Source of the DNA: Chrysomallon squamiferum
Taxonomy: Eukaryota > Mollusca > Gastropoda > Neomphalida > Peltospiridae
Direction of reading: 5' to 3'
DNA: 64,000 nt
Assembly (NCBI GenBank): GCA_012295275.1
Contig: CM022677.1
Span: forward strand, 10,975,983-11,039,982
A model generated the notes under the pieces. That model was not told where the DNA came from. It was given only the letters and a program-made list of their open reading frames with translations, and did no database searches. The position numbers and the translations under genes were made by a program. Positions 25,158 to 37,256 of the stretch are shown here, one piece after another (the stretch's first letter is position 1; every line of letters begins with the position of its first letter).

Positions 25158-26390
25158 AACATTATTTTAGATGAAACTAAGTTTATTCATTTACACAACA
25201 GTACTCACATTAATATGTTTTATTCTCAACTTGTTAATGTAACCGTTCTGACTCTAGAAGACTGTACTTACAGATAATATTACTGTGATGGATAATAAAA
25301 TGTATCTCACCTGTCTCTGTCATATAGCCTTTTCTTTTTACAATATTTGTTAATTAAAGAACAAAGCACCACTTGATATTACGCTGCACATCTAATTATC
25401 ACTCTAATATGTTGTTTAAACCACATTAATTTCTAGCGATCGAGCATTTCACTTTAAAATGATTTATGTTGATTCATACCATCAGCCTGTAATTAATCTT
25501 AACTTTTTGTCACAACAGTAAATTAATATGATATTTTAATAGGATGAATCACTTTCTGCATTTCTATTTAATGCAAAGTTTATATTTACTGCCAGTAGAG
25601 CTGTTTGAATGAATACATTCAGATTTGGTTTAAACAACCTATATTTTATATCATTTTTGCTTCTCAATTCACTTCTATGAACAGTACTCCTATTACAAAA
25701 TAAACGGGATATCTCAAGTTTAAAATATACTGAAAAAGTTTAAAAAAAAAAAGAAAAGTCACGTTTTAGTAATTTATTCTGAGATTATCAGAAGCGCAGT
25801 TTATACAATAAAAGTTAACATCAACGAAAATAACTTAATATTTTATTAATTACATTAATTTGTTAATTAATATTACTATAGAAGGTCCTCCATATTTCTG
25901 ATTATACTTTCCGGTTTCATAAAGAAGAGGCCACAAATCTTACCACTGTTTCTGCATAACTGTAACGAGTTAAAAATCACTCGATAATAAATTTGTCACA
26001 TAAACAGTGGTGGTGATTTTATCAGAAGCGTTTTTACAAGAGAATGTGAGAATTAATTACAGGTTTTCGATTATAACAATTGAATACAGCAAATGGATCT
26101 TTCTGTTTGTCTGGTATATTACGTGACGCTGCACGTAAAAAGAAAATATCTGATAATTTGTTTTTATTAAACTCAATTTAAATCATTTTTCAAAGAAAGA
26201 TTTATTTGGGATAATCGTTATTTTCCGGCTGCCAAAACTGTCGCATATTTTGACATCTAAAATAATATTATGATGCTTGCTGAAGGACGAAGTTAGTGTC
26301 ATTTTACATCATCTTCGTCTCAGAATTTTGTTTATACACGGTAGAATTTCTTGATAGTGTAAAACTAATGACGTAAGGTAATTGTAATGC
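20600..26390. other. Long gene-free AT-rich stretch
   Basis: No supportable coding region in 5.8 kb. It contains (CT)n at 20987-21047, (ATT)n at about 21588-21625, (AT)n at 22070-22108, ATAATTATT-type repeats at 24885-24990 and AAT units at 25122-25155. Several diverged blocks resemble each other (about 22680-22860, 23360-23470, 23700-23870, 25770-25930), with shared pieces such as GAAAATAACGT and TTTGCTTCATAA. This suggests an old, strongly decayed repeat family. Confidence 0.55.
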
Positions 26391-26419
26391 CAATACCCCC
26401 AAACCTACCTAAGTCCACA

Positions 26420-26890
26420 ACGAGGATTCTTAGTTAACGCTGCTCCTAATGGTGACCCTAAAATTATTTTGCATATTATCGAACACTGATAATAAACCTT
26501 AAATAAACATCACCTTAACCCTTACCCTAACCCTAAATTAACCCTAATCCTAACCTTAATCCTAACCCTAACCCTAACTCCGACTCTATCCCTAACACTA
26601 ATACTAACTCTGCTCATAAAACTGTTTTGCAGATTATCATAAGACTCATAATAAACTTTGAATAATCCTAAAACTAACACTAACCCTAATCCTAACCCTA
26701 ACCTTCACCCTAAAGCTAACCATAGCCGAACTTCTAAAGCTAATCTTACTCAAGTCCCGATCCTTGATTCTTAACGCTACTTCTAATCGTGAGCCTAAAA
26801 TTATTTTCCACATTATCATAACCCTCAAAATAAAATTTACATAACCCGAGCCCGACCCTAACCCTAACCCTAACCTAAAGCCCTAACTCT
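26420..26890. repeat. Degenerate telomeric satellite with 165-bp units
   Basis: Runs of CCTAAC/CCCTAA alternate with a spacer containing CCTAAAATTATTTTGCATATT or its variants and ATAATAAAC-TT-AATAA. Spacer copies start near 26437, 26610 and 26775, so the higher-order unit is about 160-175 bp and occurs about three times. The repeat is interstitial and decayed. The association of a fixed spacer with telomeric hexamers resembles subtelomeric satellite. Confidence 0.75.
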
Positions 26891-27420
26891 GACGCTAAAG
26901 AAGAGCCTAACGTTAATTCTTATGCAGTCTATTTCTTACCCTGACCTTAAAACTATTATTAAGATTACTTTATAAATTTTACTTTATAGTCATTTGAACT
27001 GTTTAAAATACAGGGGGTGTTTTCTAGCAAATTTTGAGAAATGAACACCGATATGAAAATTTCTTATTATTCTTTTATTATTGTTATTTTTTATCTTAAC
27101 CTGTTGATACATTTTGACTGAATGTGGCGTCTATGAACACAGATAACGTGTTTTCAGTTTACTTAGGTAGTTGACCTGATTCAGTACTTTTATTATGTTT
27201 TTCCTTGTACTGCCAGCACTACTGCTTCTGCTTTTCTTACTGTTTTTAGTATTATTGTTGTTATTTATTTATTTGTTAACTTGTTTATTTATGTATTTGT
27301 TTATTTGTTGTTTTTTAAAAATGATTTGCTGTTTATTAATATGTTTATTTATTTATTATTAATTATATTTTGTTTTTATTTTTTCATTTGTTTACTTATT
27401 TATATATTAAAAACTTCTAC

Positions 27421-27426
27421 TCTCTC

Positions 27427-27473
<47 letters not shown>

Positions 27474-27734
27474 AAGTTGAATTTGTACTAAAATAATGTT
27501 TATCTATAGTTAATCAACTTTAGTCTTGAGAAAACAGATTAGTAGATCATGTTATAGCTAACACGTGTTTCAATAACAAGCTGAACAACAGAGATGACAA
27601 AAATACACGGGTCTTAATAGTATTCCGACTTTCGATACAGAATCCAGTTATTCATAAGCAAGGAAATTTAAATAGGTGAAACACAGGACATTGACAATAT
27701 CAAACATAGAAAAAGTTGATAATAAAGGAATTAC

Positions 27735-27782
<48 letters not shown>

Positions 27783-27955
27783 ATGAATTTTATTTCAAAT
27801 ATTTTAAATTACATTAAAGCAAGTTTTTCCTCTGTACCTAGTGTTATCTTGAATACAACAAAGGTTAAAGAAGATTTATTTTAAGAAGTGTTTTATCTGT
27901 GTCAGTCACGCGGTCAGCAGATTGTTGGAGAGAGAAATATTTGATATCAGGTCTG
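27421..27955. repeat. Composite (CT)n-(ATT)n repeat family, copy I
   Basis: It begins with (CT)n (27421-27469), then a block with TTTAGTCTTGAGAAAACAG (27520), (ATT)n at about 27737-27780, and a right-hand block with GAATACAACAAAGGTTAAAG and GTCACGCGGTCAGCAGATTG (about 27850-27930). The right-hand block is nearly identical in copy III. Copy I lacks the (TAG)n middle part. No coding capacity is seen, so it is probably a non-autonomous element or a segmental duplicate. Confidence 0.65.
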
Positions 27956-28149
27956 TACTCTTATTAAATCACTGAATTGTCAGAAAATTAGTTACAACAG
28001 AGAAATTTTACTATTAGACATTCTGAAACTTTTCTGTTGTCGCATAAGCCATACAGACACGAATATTACTTTTTCTTATAAACAGTAACATTCAACTATG
28101 TTCATGATTTTTTCGCAGTGTGTAATAATTTTAGAATCTGGAAGATGGG

Positions 28150-28174
28150 GAAGAGATAACGGCTGCTTGACTAC

Positions 28175-28220
<46 letters not shown>

Positions 28221-28325
28221 AAGCGCGCGCGCAGATGTATACACGCATGTATATATACAGCAAAGGACAAAATATGCGTGTGTATGTGTGTGTGTGTGTG
28301 TGTGTACATATATATATATATACAT
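28150..28325. repeat. (CA)n and (TG)n microsatellites, opposed
   Basis: (CA)n at about 28178-28214 is followed after 60 bp by (TG)n at about 28278-28304 and (TA)n. Because CA and TG runs are complementary, the interval forms a potential hairpin with a loop of about 65 bases. Reading frames here are repeat artefacts. Confidence 0.8.
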
Positions 28326-29076
28326 AAATGAATACATGCAAGAAAAAAATATATATTGTGTATTTGATTTAATATGAATTCTTAGGTTCAGTAAAGTAAA
28401 TCGCTGTCAAGATATATGTATGATAATAATCACAAACGCACTGATTTGACCCGAAGTGAAAAAAAACGTCGTCTGCAGCTTATGATTCTAATTTACCTTA
28501 GAAAATGAAAATAAATAAATAAATAGACATAGATATATATTTTGTTTAAAAGCAGATCGACTGTTGAGAACTAATACTACTACTAACTAATAATAATAAT
28601 AATAATAACAACAATAGGATAATAATAAAAAAGCGAGAAGTAATAAAGAAGTAACAATTTTTAATTTTAATTTTTTTTTTTAATTTTTTTTTTTTGTATA
28701 CATAACACAAATGGCGGTTTCACAGAAGCAAAAATTTTTAAAAAAAAACATAATGAAATTTAACAGTAAATACAGTATTTTATAACCAGAATGGTCAGAA
28801 TTTAATTTAATTTATTTTTTTATTTAATTTAATTTAATTTTATAATTGTAATTATTTGCCAACATTTAATGACAGAGAAACACATAATAAAATAAAATTA
28901 AACGAATGAATAAATAAATAAATAAATAATAAGACCATTAAATTTGACATTAAATCTGTTGGTAATATATATGTCACACGATTAACATGCGTTCTATTGT
29001 TATTTATTTATTTATTTATTTATTTCTGTGTGTGTGCGCGCTCATGTAAGAGTGTCTATTATTTATTAGAACTTTC

Positions 29077-29081
<5 letters not shown>

Positions 29082-29138
<57 letters not shown>

Positions 29139-29532
29139 AGCTGACTTTGTAGCAAATTTGTTCATCACCAGATAAGAAAGGTGAGATAACGCAGAGAACT
29201 TTAGTCTTGACAAAACAGAGTAGTAGGTCTTGTTTCGCTCACTCGTGTTTTAATAACAAGTTAACAAACTGTACACAGATAACAAATATTTCAAACTGTG
29301 ATCGTAGAAATAATCGAATTTAAAAATATAGTTAATTAAAATGCAACTAAATTTTATTACATTAAACAAATGACTTTGGCAATTTCAGACGATTTACAAT
29401 TTTATCACAATGAAATTAAAATTTACAGAACAATTTAGTTTTTACATACAACCACAGCATTAGCATTTGTATTAATATTAGCAGTGGTATAAGTAACAAT
29501 AATAGTAGTAGATATAGTAGTAGTAGTAGTAA

Positions 29533-29573
<41 letters not shown>

Positions 29574-29580
29574 AGACTAG
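29082..29580. repeat. Composite repeat family, copy II
   Basis: It begins with (CT)n (29082-29134), then the shared block CTTTAGTCTTGACAAAACAG (29198) and TAACAAATATTTCAAA, and ends in (TAG)n at about 29515-29575. The right-hand block is missing. A detached piece (CTGTCTGTACTCTTATTAAA at about 29739) matches the sequence next to copy I at 27950. Confidence 0.65.
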
Positions 29581-30330
29581 TAGTTATAGCAGTAGGGTTT
29601 GAATATATGTTTATATTATATTCATATAATAGTGTCTGCGTTTGTGTCTGTGTGTATATGTGATTGTATGTATGTATGTGTGTGTATTTGTATGCAGGTG
29701 TGTATGTGTGCGTATGTGTGTGTGTTTGTCTGCGTATCCTGTCTGTACTCTTATTAAATCACTGTTTTGTCAGAAAATTAGTAAGTCAGTAAGTCATGTT
29801 ATCACTGAATCGTGTTTTAGTAATAAATTAATTATACACGAGTTGAACATACGTAACTAAATATAAACAGAGTAAACAAATGATATTGTTTATATTAAAA
29901 AACATTTGATCATAAAGAAATTTGAATTTACAAGATTAGAAATAGCAGCAGTTGTTACTCACAGCAGTTACAGTAGTAGAAATAGTAGCAGTAGTAGTAG
30001 TAGTAAAATAGCAGCAGGGTAGTATTAACACGTGCAGTATTAGTAACTCTGGTAACAGTATGATAGTAATAACAGTAATAATAGTAGTAGTTAATAGTAG
30101 AAGTATTGACAGTGGTAGTAGTCGTAGAATTAAAAGTAGTTTTATCAAATATAGTAATAGTAGTTAAAGTAATTGAAGTAAAGTACTAATACTAGTTTAG
30201 TGGTATTGATAGTAGTAGTGGCAGTAAAGCTGTAGCAGCAACAGTACTATTAGCTGTTTTAGTAATAATAGTAGTAGTAACACTAGTAATAATGATTGTA
30301 GTAATAATGGCTGTTGTTGTTTGTTCTATT
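29455..30330. repeat. TAG/GTA trinucleotide-rich region
   Basis: A long tract of imperfect TAG, GTA and CAG triplets with interspersed AT-rich DNA. Minus-strand frames of 70-80 residues (Leu/Thr/Ile-rich) follow directly from the triplet bias and are not counted as genes. Confidence 0.8.
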
Positions 30331-30771
30331 TGTAAAATGTAATACAAATTAACAGCAGTGAGAATGTTACAAACATGTTGTAGTAGCTGTAATATTTCAG
30401 GTAACAGTGGTTGTAATACGTAACTATACAAATACCACACCCCACCCGTTATTTAAACAAGCTCGGACCTCGATGTTGTATTTCATGTTAAAGAGAAAAG
30501 ATAATTGTGTATTTTTGATTAGTGATATTTCTCATTTGACGTAAACAGTTATCAGTTTACTAAATAAGGCCATGGATTGTGACTGAAATACCTCACCTGA
30601 GTTTTATCTCCATCACGAGACGGTCAAAGTTCTCTTCAAACGAGTATATTAGACCGCGTATTTGTGTGTTTGTCTCATAGAACTGAAAACTGGTTTCCAC
30701 AGTAACACAGCCTCATTGTCATCTCTTTGTTAGAAAATATCCAGCCTGGTAAGAACTCCATTTTCTTTTAT

Positions 30772-31690
<919 letters not shown>

Positions 31691-31989
31691 AGTTTTTAAT
31701 AATAAAGTTATTTGATTTAACCTGAAATTTGACAACATGGCAAACAAGCATAGATAATCAGCTATAGGGAAATATGTTCAGGAATTAAGAGCTATCAAAC
31801 ACACACACACAACCACCCACATACTCACAAACACACACACATAAAAAAGTCACGTTTTATACATTTTATTATTTGTAGGTTACATTTATACAGACTGAGT
31901 GAGATAGGTATAAGTACATAAATTACATTCAGAAATATTAATATATGTACATACTGTCGACTATTAAATCGGGAAATAAACACTTTCAA

Positions 31990-32773
31990 AGTTGCCGAAT
32001 TTGAAAATAAATGATGTTTTGTTTTGTTCAAACAGAGATGGGTAAAACTCCAGTAGAGAGGAGACCAAGCAACACAGTGAGTATTATTTGGTTCTCTTCT
32101 GTTTACAAAAGCTTTATACACTGGTAGAGTAGCTATTAGTTTGTACTGTTTCACGCTGTCGGGGTATACTGGTATTTTCACGTTGTCCTCTTCCGCACAT
32201 TTAGATGGGTAACTTTTCTGTCTAATTTGATTTCTTGTCGACATTAATTTGAGGCGAAGAGTTCAGATGGGGCAGATCACTCGTACAGTGAAGTTTACAC
32301 TGCAGCATGTCCTGCGCGAGACTGCTGTCATCAATATCTAGACTGACTGTGTTCAGTTCCACTCCATCAGATCCGTGAACCTGGAGCTTTAAAATATTCC
32401 AACCTCTTTCCAGAATTACTGATCCTTTCATCTCGGTACTGAAATGAAAAACATTCCAGTTATCTCCAGCTGTTTCTGGTGATATGGTGACAATGGATCC
32501 CATTTTCTTCTGGTTTAACACTGCTGTGATGACTTCGGAATCGTTGCCATTGGAGTATCGTAAACTGGAGATTTTTACCGTGCTTGTTTTCTTCAGACAG
32601 TAGTAAAAAATAATGATTTCGTAGCCTGTTAAAAACACTACCTTCTTTGACAAAGCCTTTGATCGAAAATGTATTAGGTGTTTATCTCGAACCTCGGAGG
32701 CTGGTTATGGGTGAATCTTGCCCAGACATAATCTGCAGAACGCTAAAAGTAGAACGGTCTTCACAACATACAT
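31990..32773 (-). pseudogene. Secreted beta-sandwich protein, decayed
   Basis: On the minus strand an ATG at 32773 opens a signal peptide, MYVVKTVLLLAFCRLCLG, followed a few residues later by an in-frame TAA (about 32705). The frame then continues for about 160 residues: KKVVFLTGYEI, ISSLRYSNGNDSEVITAVL, GDNWNVFHFSTEMKGSVIL, GWNILKLQVHGSDGVELNTV. The pattern of short strands ending in a GxN/H-x-L-x-L-x-V motif and an acidic VELNTVSLDID strand resembles carbohydrate-binding (CBM6-like) beta-sandwiches common in molluscan secreted proteins. A one-base shift near 32225-32244 leads to a Cys-containing C-terminal part (CAEEDNVKIPVYPDSV, FVNRREPNNTHC). One stop and one shift make it a pseudogene or a locus with base errors. 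The exact family is not certain. Confidence 0.6.
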
Positions 32774-32828
32774 TTTTCCAAAGTTTCAAAAATAGTTACG
32801 TATGATTCTTACATAAGAAGACACAACA

Positions 32829-33115
32829 GGGCCCGGCTTCTGTAGCTCAGCTGGTTACTGTGCACGTCCAGGCAAAGAAGGTTCAGGTCTGTTTATCAAC
32901 ACACTGAAACACATTCCATATAACTGAACATGCATCACTCATTTGTTCAATAGGGTGGAACCTGTCTTGACAATCGTCACACAGACGGGAATGGTGTGGT
33001 GAGTATAAGAACTGGTGCATCTGTCGCTGGACATGTGGCATCTTTTCGGATGATGCCTGTTCATTCTCGAACTACCTTACGTGCACGGTCGAAATGAAAG
33101 GCAAACAAACCCAAA
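32829..33115 (+). mobile_element. tRNA-derived SINE
   Basis: The left end resembles a tRNA: A-box TAGCTCAGCTGG at 32843-32854 and B-box-like GGTTCAGGTCT at 32880-32890, 26 bases apart, as in a class III internal promoter. There is no acceptor-stem pairing, so it is not a functional tRNA. The body to about 33115 is less AT-rich than the flanks and has no reading frame. It sits 55 bp upstream of the decayed secreted-protein gene. The right boundary and the SINE family are uncertain. Confidence 0.55.
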
Positions 33116-33129
33116 CACTGTCAAATGAC

Positions 33130-34545
33130 CACAGGGAGACTTGTACGCAGTTTGCCTTGTCCACTGAATGAATGTCTTACACATCGTGATAGTCACATTT
33201 CAAATTTCAAATGTGTTCTCTGACCCCAGTCGTCCTTGGAGGTTTTAAAACTCACTGAAATACTGAACTACCAGTTGTAATGTTTGACCAAGTACTTCGC
33301 TGTTATCATTCCATGAAGCTAATATACCTTACAATTTTTACAAGTGTAATTTCTTATTAGAGTTCCCTACTTTATTTGACGAGAATATGTTTTTCAACCA
33401 ATCCAGTTGTAAACTGATGTGTTACAATTATTATGTAATTTGTATAGTATTGTTAAAATTATTTATCTATTATTGTGGTTGTTGTTGTTGTTGTTATTCT
33501 TTTCTTAGTTTTTTGTATCTGTTAATTAATTAATATTATCATTCTACTATTTTTAATGAACTCTTAATTCATAACGAAATAATATATATCCGAAGAAAAT
33601 ATAAAAGAAGAAAAAAATAGTAATATCCAGCTATTTCTAAACTAGACATGAGTCCCCATTTTTCTATAGCTCCGACTGCAATCATAATAAACCTTATTGT
33701 ACTGTTAGAATAACAGCAACAACAACAACTAAAATAATAACTTGCAAGTACAAAGAATCATATTTCATCTTTTCCTATCTATGCACAGTTGGAGCAAGGG
33801 ACTGATTCACAATAATCACAGAGGAGGGGAACTGGGCCGGTACTGAGGCTTCAGAATTTTTAGGATGAGGATCAAAACCATATATATTTGTTTCATTTTG
33901 TTTTATTTTTATTTATTTATTATTATTATTATTTTTTGTTGTTGTTGTTGTTCATTTTGATTTCAGTTTTCTAACACTTCGTAACCTATAAGCCGAGAGA
34001 TATGATGTGTGCTAAAAATAAATGTTGTGGCGTCATCTTTCTAAAATAGTTTACAATACATATCACTTTCACACACACACACATGCGTTTTAACGTAACA
34101 AGAACAGTAACAGCAACTTCTATATATATATATTTTAACGTACGTGCAAACAAGAAAAAGTAAAGAACTACACAGAAATGAAAAATAAATACAAACATAA
34201 CTTCTAAATAAATAATGAATATATATATAAAGAAAACAAATATATAGGCGCACCACACACACACACCATAGTACCACACGTTATATATATATATATATAT
34301 TATATACAGCACCACACATTACACACACATCCTGCACACACATTACACAATAACCTCAGTAACATACATGCAAACTGTGCGGATAAAAAGAAACACAATA
34401 ATAATTATCTGATCACATATCGTGATACACTGGCTGGAACAGAATACAATCAGGTTAAATAAACAATTTTTATTAACAGTTTTGTAGAGTAGAATTTGTT
34501 GTTATGGATAGGTAGTTATGTTGTTAGTAAATCTTCTATCCAAAC

Positions 34546-34604
<59 letters not shown>

Positions 34605-34854
34605 TAAACTATTTGATGTTGGAAACACTGACATTAGAAAATTCTTTGACTTTGTACTGCATCGTTTATCATCACTATATGAACGAGCTAACTGAAAGGC
34701 TATGAAAACCAGCGAAGTGATAACTTTTATTATTCATACTGGTCTGTAGGACGTTTTTGTGCTCATGTTTTTCAAGTAATCTGGTTCAACAAAACATTCA
34801 TTCATAATATCAACAAGATGTCAAAAGTGTGACGGTTTTATTCAGAGACACTAT

Positions 34855-34903
<49 letters not shown>

Positions 34904-35590
34904 CATACACACAAATGTGAATTAAGAATGATATGAAAGTTAACACCTCTAAAAAATACGTAAGGTAAACTGCAAGATGTGTTAAATTAAAATACTTAGA
35001 AAACAATTGTGTTACGTATATTTGTCAGCTGTTAACACTGCTGACATAATATTCAATCCCCTTTCAATTGCCTATTTTCAAACTTTTGAGAATTGTTCTC
35101 TGATTCAAACAGAAATATACTTGGTGGGTTTAGCTAAATAATAAAATATATAATATTATAATTTTATGAATTTAATTGCTTCTTTCTTTCTTTCTGTCTT
35201 TATTTATTTATTTATCTTAAATAGAACGAAATAAAATTTATATAATAAAGGAATATATATTACTATTATTTCATTACCATTGTGTATACCTGACTAAAAT
35301 CATATATTCACCTTGTATCATGCTTTTCATTATTATAGTTTATTTATATATCTTACGAAAAAACCTGATACTATACAAGTTTAAAGAAGAAGTAATTTTG
35401 ACGGCTAAATGTATTATCTTTCTCCGACCTTCTACAAACCAGTTGCTGTGTCATTATTACCATAGGTGTGAAATGGACTGTAACACACATTTTAAAAATT
35501 AATGAACTGCTCGAACTATGTTAAGGTAGTTGTTACTTTACTGCTGTTTACATTATCACAAGCATTTAAAACTTTCACGATTATTTTTTT
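33130..35590. other. Non-coding stretch with microsatellites
   Basis: AT-rich DNA. It holds CA/TA-rich low complexity at 34070-34350 (the 109-residue minus-strand frame there is an artefact), (ATT)n at about 34550-34603 and (AT)n at 34860-34898. No gene seen. Confidence 0.55.
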
Positions 35591-35595
35591 CTCAG

Positions 35596-35755
35596 AAGAA
35601 ACAAAGGTGTTCTAGAAAATTTCAAGGCTTCCACCCCTTTATTGAAATTGGTATATTCCACTCACCGAGTGTCGTTTGTCAAAACCGACTTGTCCGCCAG
35701 CAAACTGACATTGCAGACGAATAGAAGAGAATTTTTTGCATTTCTTAAGACAAAG
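35596..35755 (+). CDS. Orphan exon-like segment
   Basis: Bounded by TTTTTTTCTCAG and AAAG|GTATTA, the segment is open for 53 codons (…VLENFKASTPLLKLV, then STHRVSFVKTDLSASKLTL and REFFAFLKTK). Composition is coding-like. It lies 0.9 kb upstream of the RING gene on the same strand and could be a 5' untranslated or alternative exon of it, but joining it to the RING exon does not keep the RING frame. The peptide is not recognised. Confidence 0.3.
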
Positions 35756-35790
<35 letters not shown>

Positions 35791-36464
35791 TGTTGTTGTT
35801 GTTGTTGTTGTCGTTAGTGTAAGATATTATAAAATAAAATGTAATCTAGGTTATTCTCATAATAAAATTTCTGTACAAAATTGTTTTGTGTTAGAGTGGA
35901 GGGTGTGGCTCACTGGTCAGAGAAAATTAGTGTCTGGCGATGTGTTGTCGATTTATCTTTCTCGATTACTTTATCAATGAATGAAGCCATTTAACTGCAG
36001 ATTAAAAATTTGTTGAGTTCGACGTTAATAAAATAATGTTCAGTAACAATCAGTCATTCATTCGTTTACTATGAAATGTTTCATTGATATTACACTGAAT
36101 ACATTACTTCTGTGAATGTCAAGTTTCTTTCATTGTCCACATACGAGTTTCATCATGAAAATGTGTGAGCTGGGTTACGTGACACGACACAAATAGTGCG
36201 AAATTACCTTGCAGCAATCATGGACATGTCACATTATTTATTTATTTATTTATTTATATTTTGCTTCATATAACTTATTACAGTAAATCTGTTGTCTTCC
36301 TTATCAAACCTACGTCATAAGGTTAAATTTAGCAAGCTTGTAATTCACTTTAATAGTTCTTCTGTTTTCTTATAAATAAAATAAACTGAACGAATGAAAA
36401 ACTTATAGTTTAATTATAACATTATAGTGTTACATTTGCACGTTTATATATTTATTTGATCATT

Positions 36465-36513
<49 letters not shown>

Positions 36514-36670
36514 CATTATTATCATTATTATTATTTAGTTCCCTTTTTCTTTCTCTGTATTTTCTTTTCTATTTCCTTTGATTCTGCTATGTTGTTGCTG
36601 TTGTTATTATTGTTATTTATTTATTTATATATATTTATTATTATTGTTATTGTTATTGTTATTCACAGAT

Positions 36671-37200
36671 ATGGCAACAGCTGCAAACTCTGATGACAAT
36701 CTTTCGTGCTGCATTTGTACGGAACTTTTCAAGAAGCCGCGAATGTTAAACTGTGGACATTCGTTGTGCACCAAATGCCTGCAGGACTTTATAAGTCATA
36801 ATTACGACAACAACGACATACAAATCACCTGCCCGTTCTGCAGGCAGGATGTCCACATACCAGACAGCACGAAACCAGTGAATACATGGGCAGATCAATT
36901 CCCTATAAACCATTCACTACAGAACGCCGCTAATGATCGGCTACAATCACAGTTTTGTGAGTCAGCAGTGTTGTGTTTATTAACTAAAAATATGTATTAA
37001 CCATTTAGTGATTGTTTAGCTAAAAATATGTATGCCGTATATTGATCATCACAACCTAAAGAAATAGAGGAAACTTTATTTATGTCATTTTTCTACTCAG
37101 ATTTTTAAAGTAGTTGATAACATAAATTCTAAAACTTCACATTGTAGGCATATCTTAATTAATAATAGTAGTTCTAGTTAATTAATTAACTGACTGATTG

Positions 37201-37256
<56 letters not shown>

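Noticed and set aside
26646-26828. 60-residue Arg/Val-rich minus-strand frame
   Set aside because: Direct translation of the degenerate telomeric satellite.
32829-32905. Functional tRNA gene
   Set aside because: A- and B-box-like motifs are present but acceptor and anticodon stems do not pair, so a SINE head fits better.
33986-34315. 109-residue minus-strand membrane-like protein
   Set aside because: Built from TA and CA repeats; the hydrophobicity is a composition effect.
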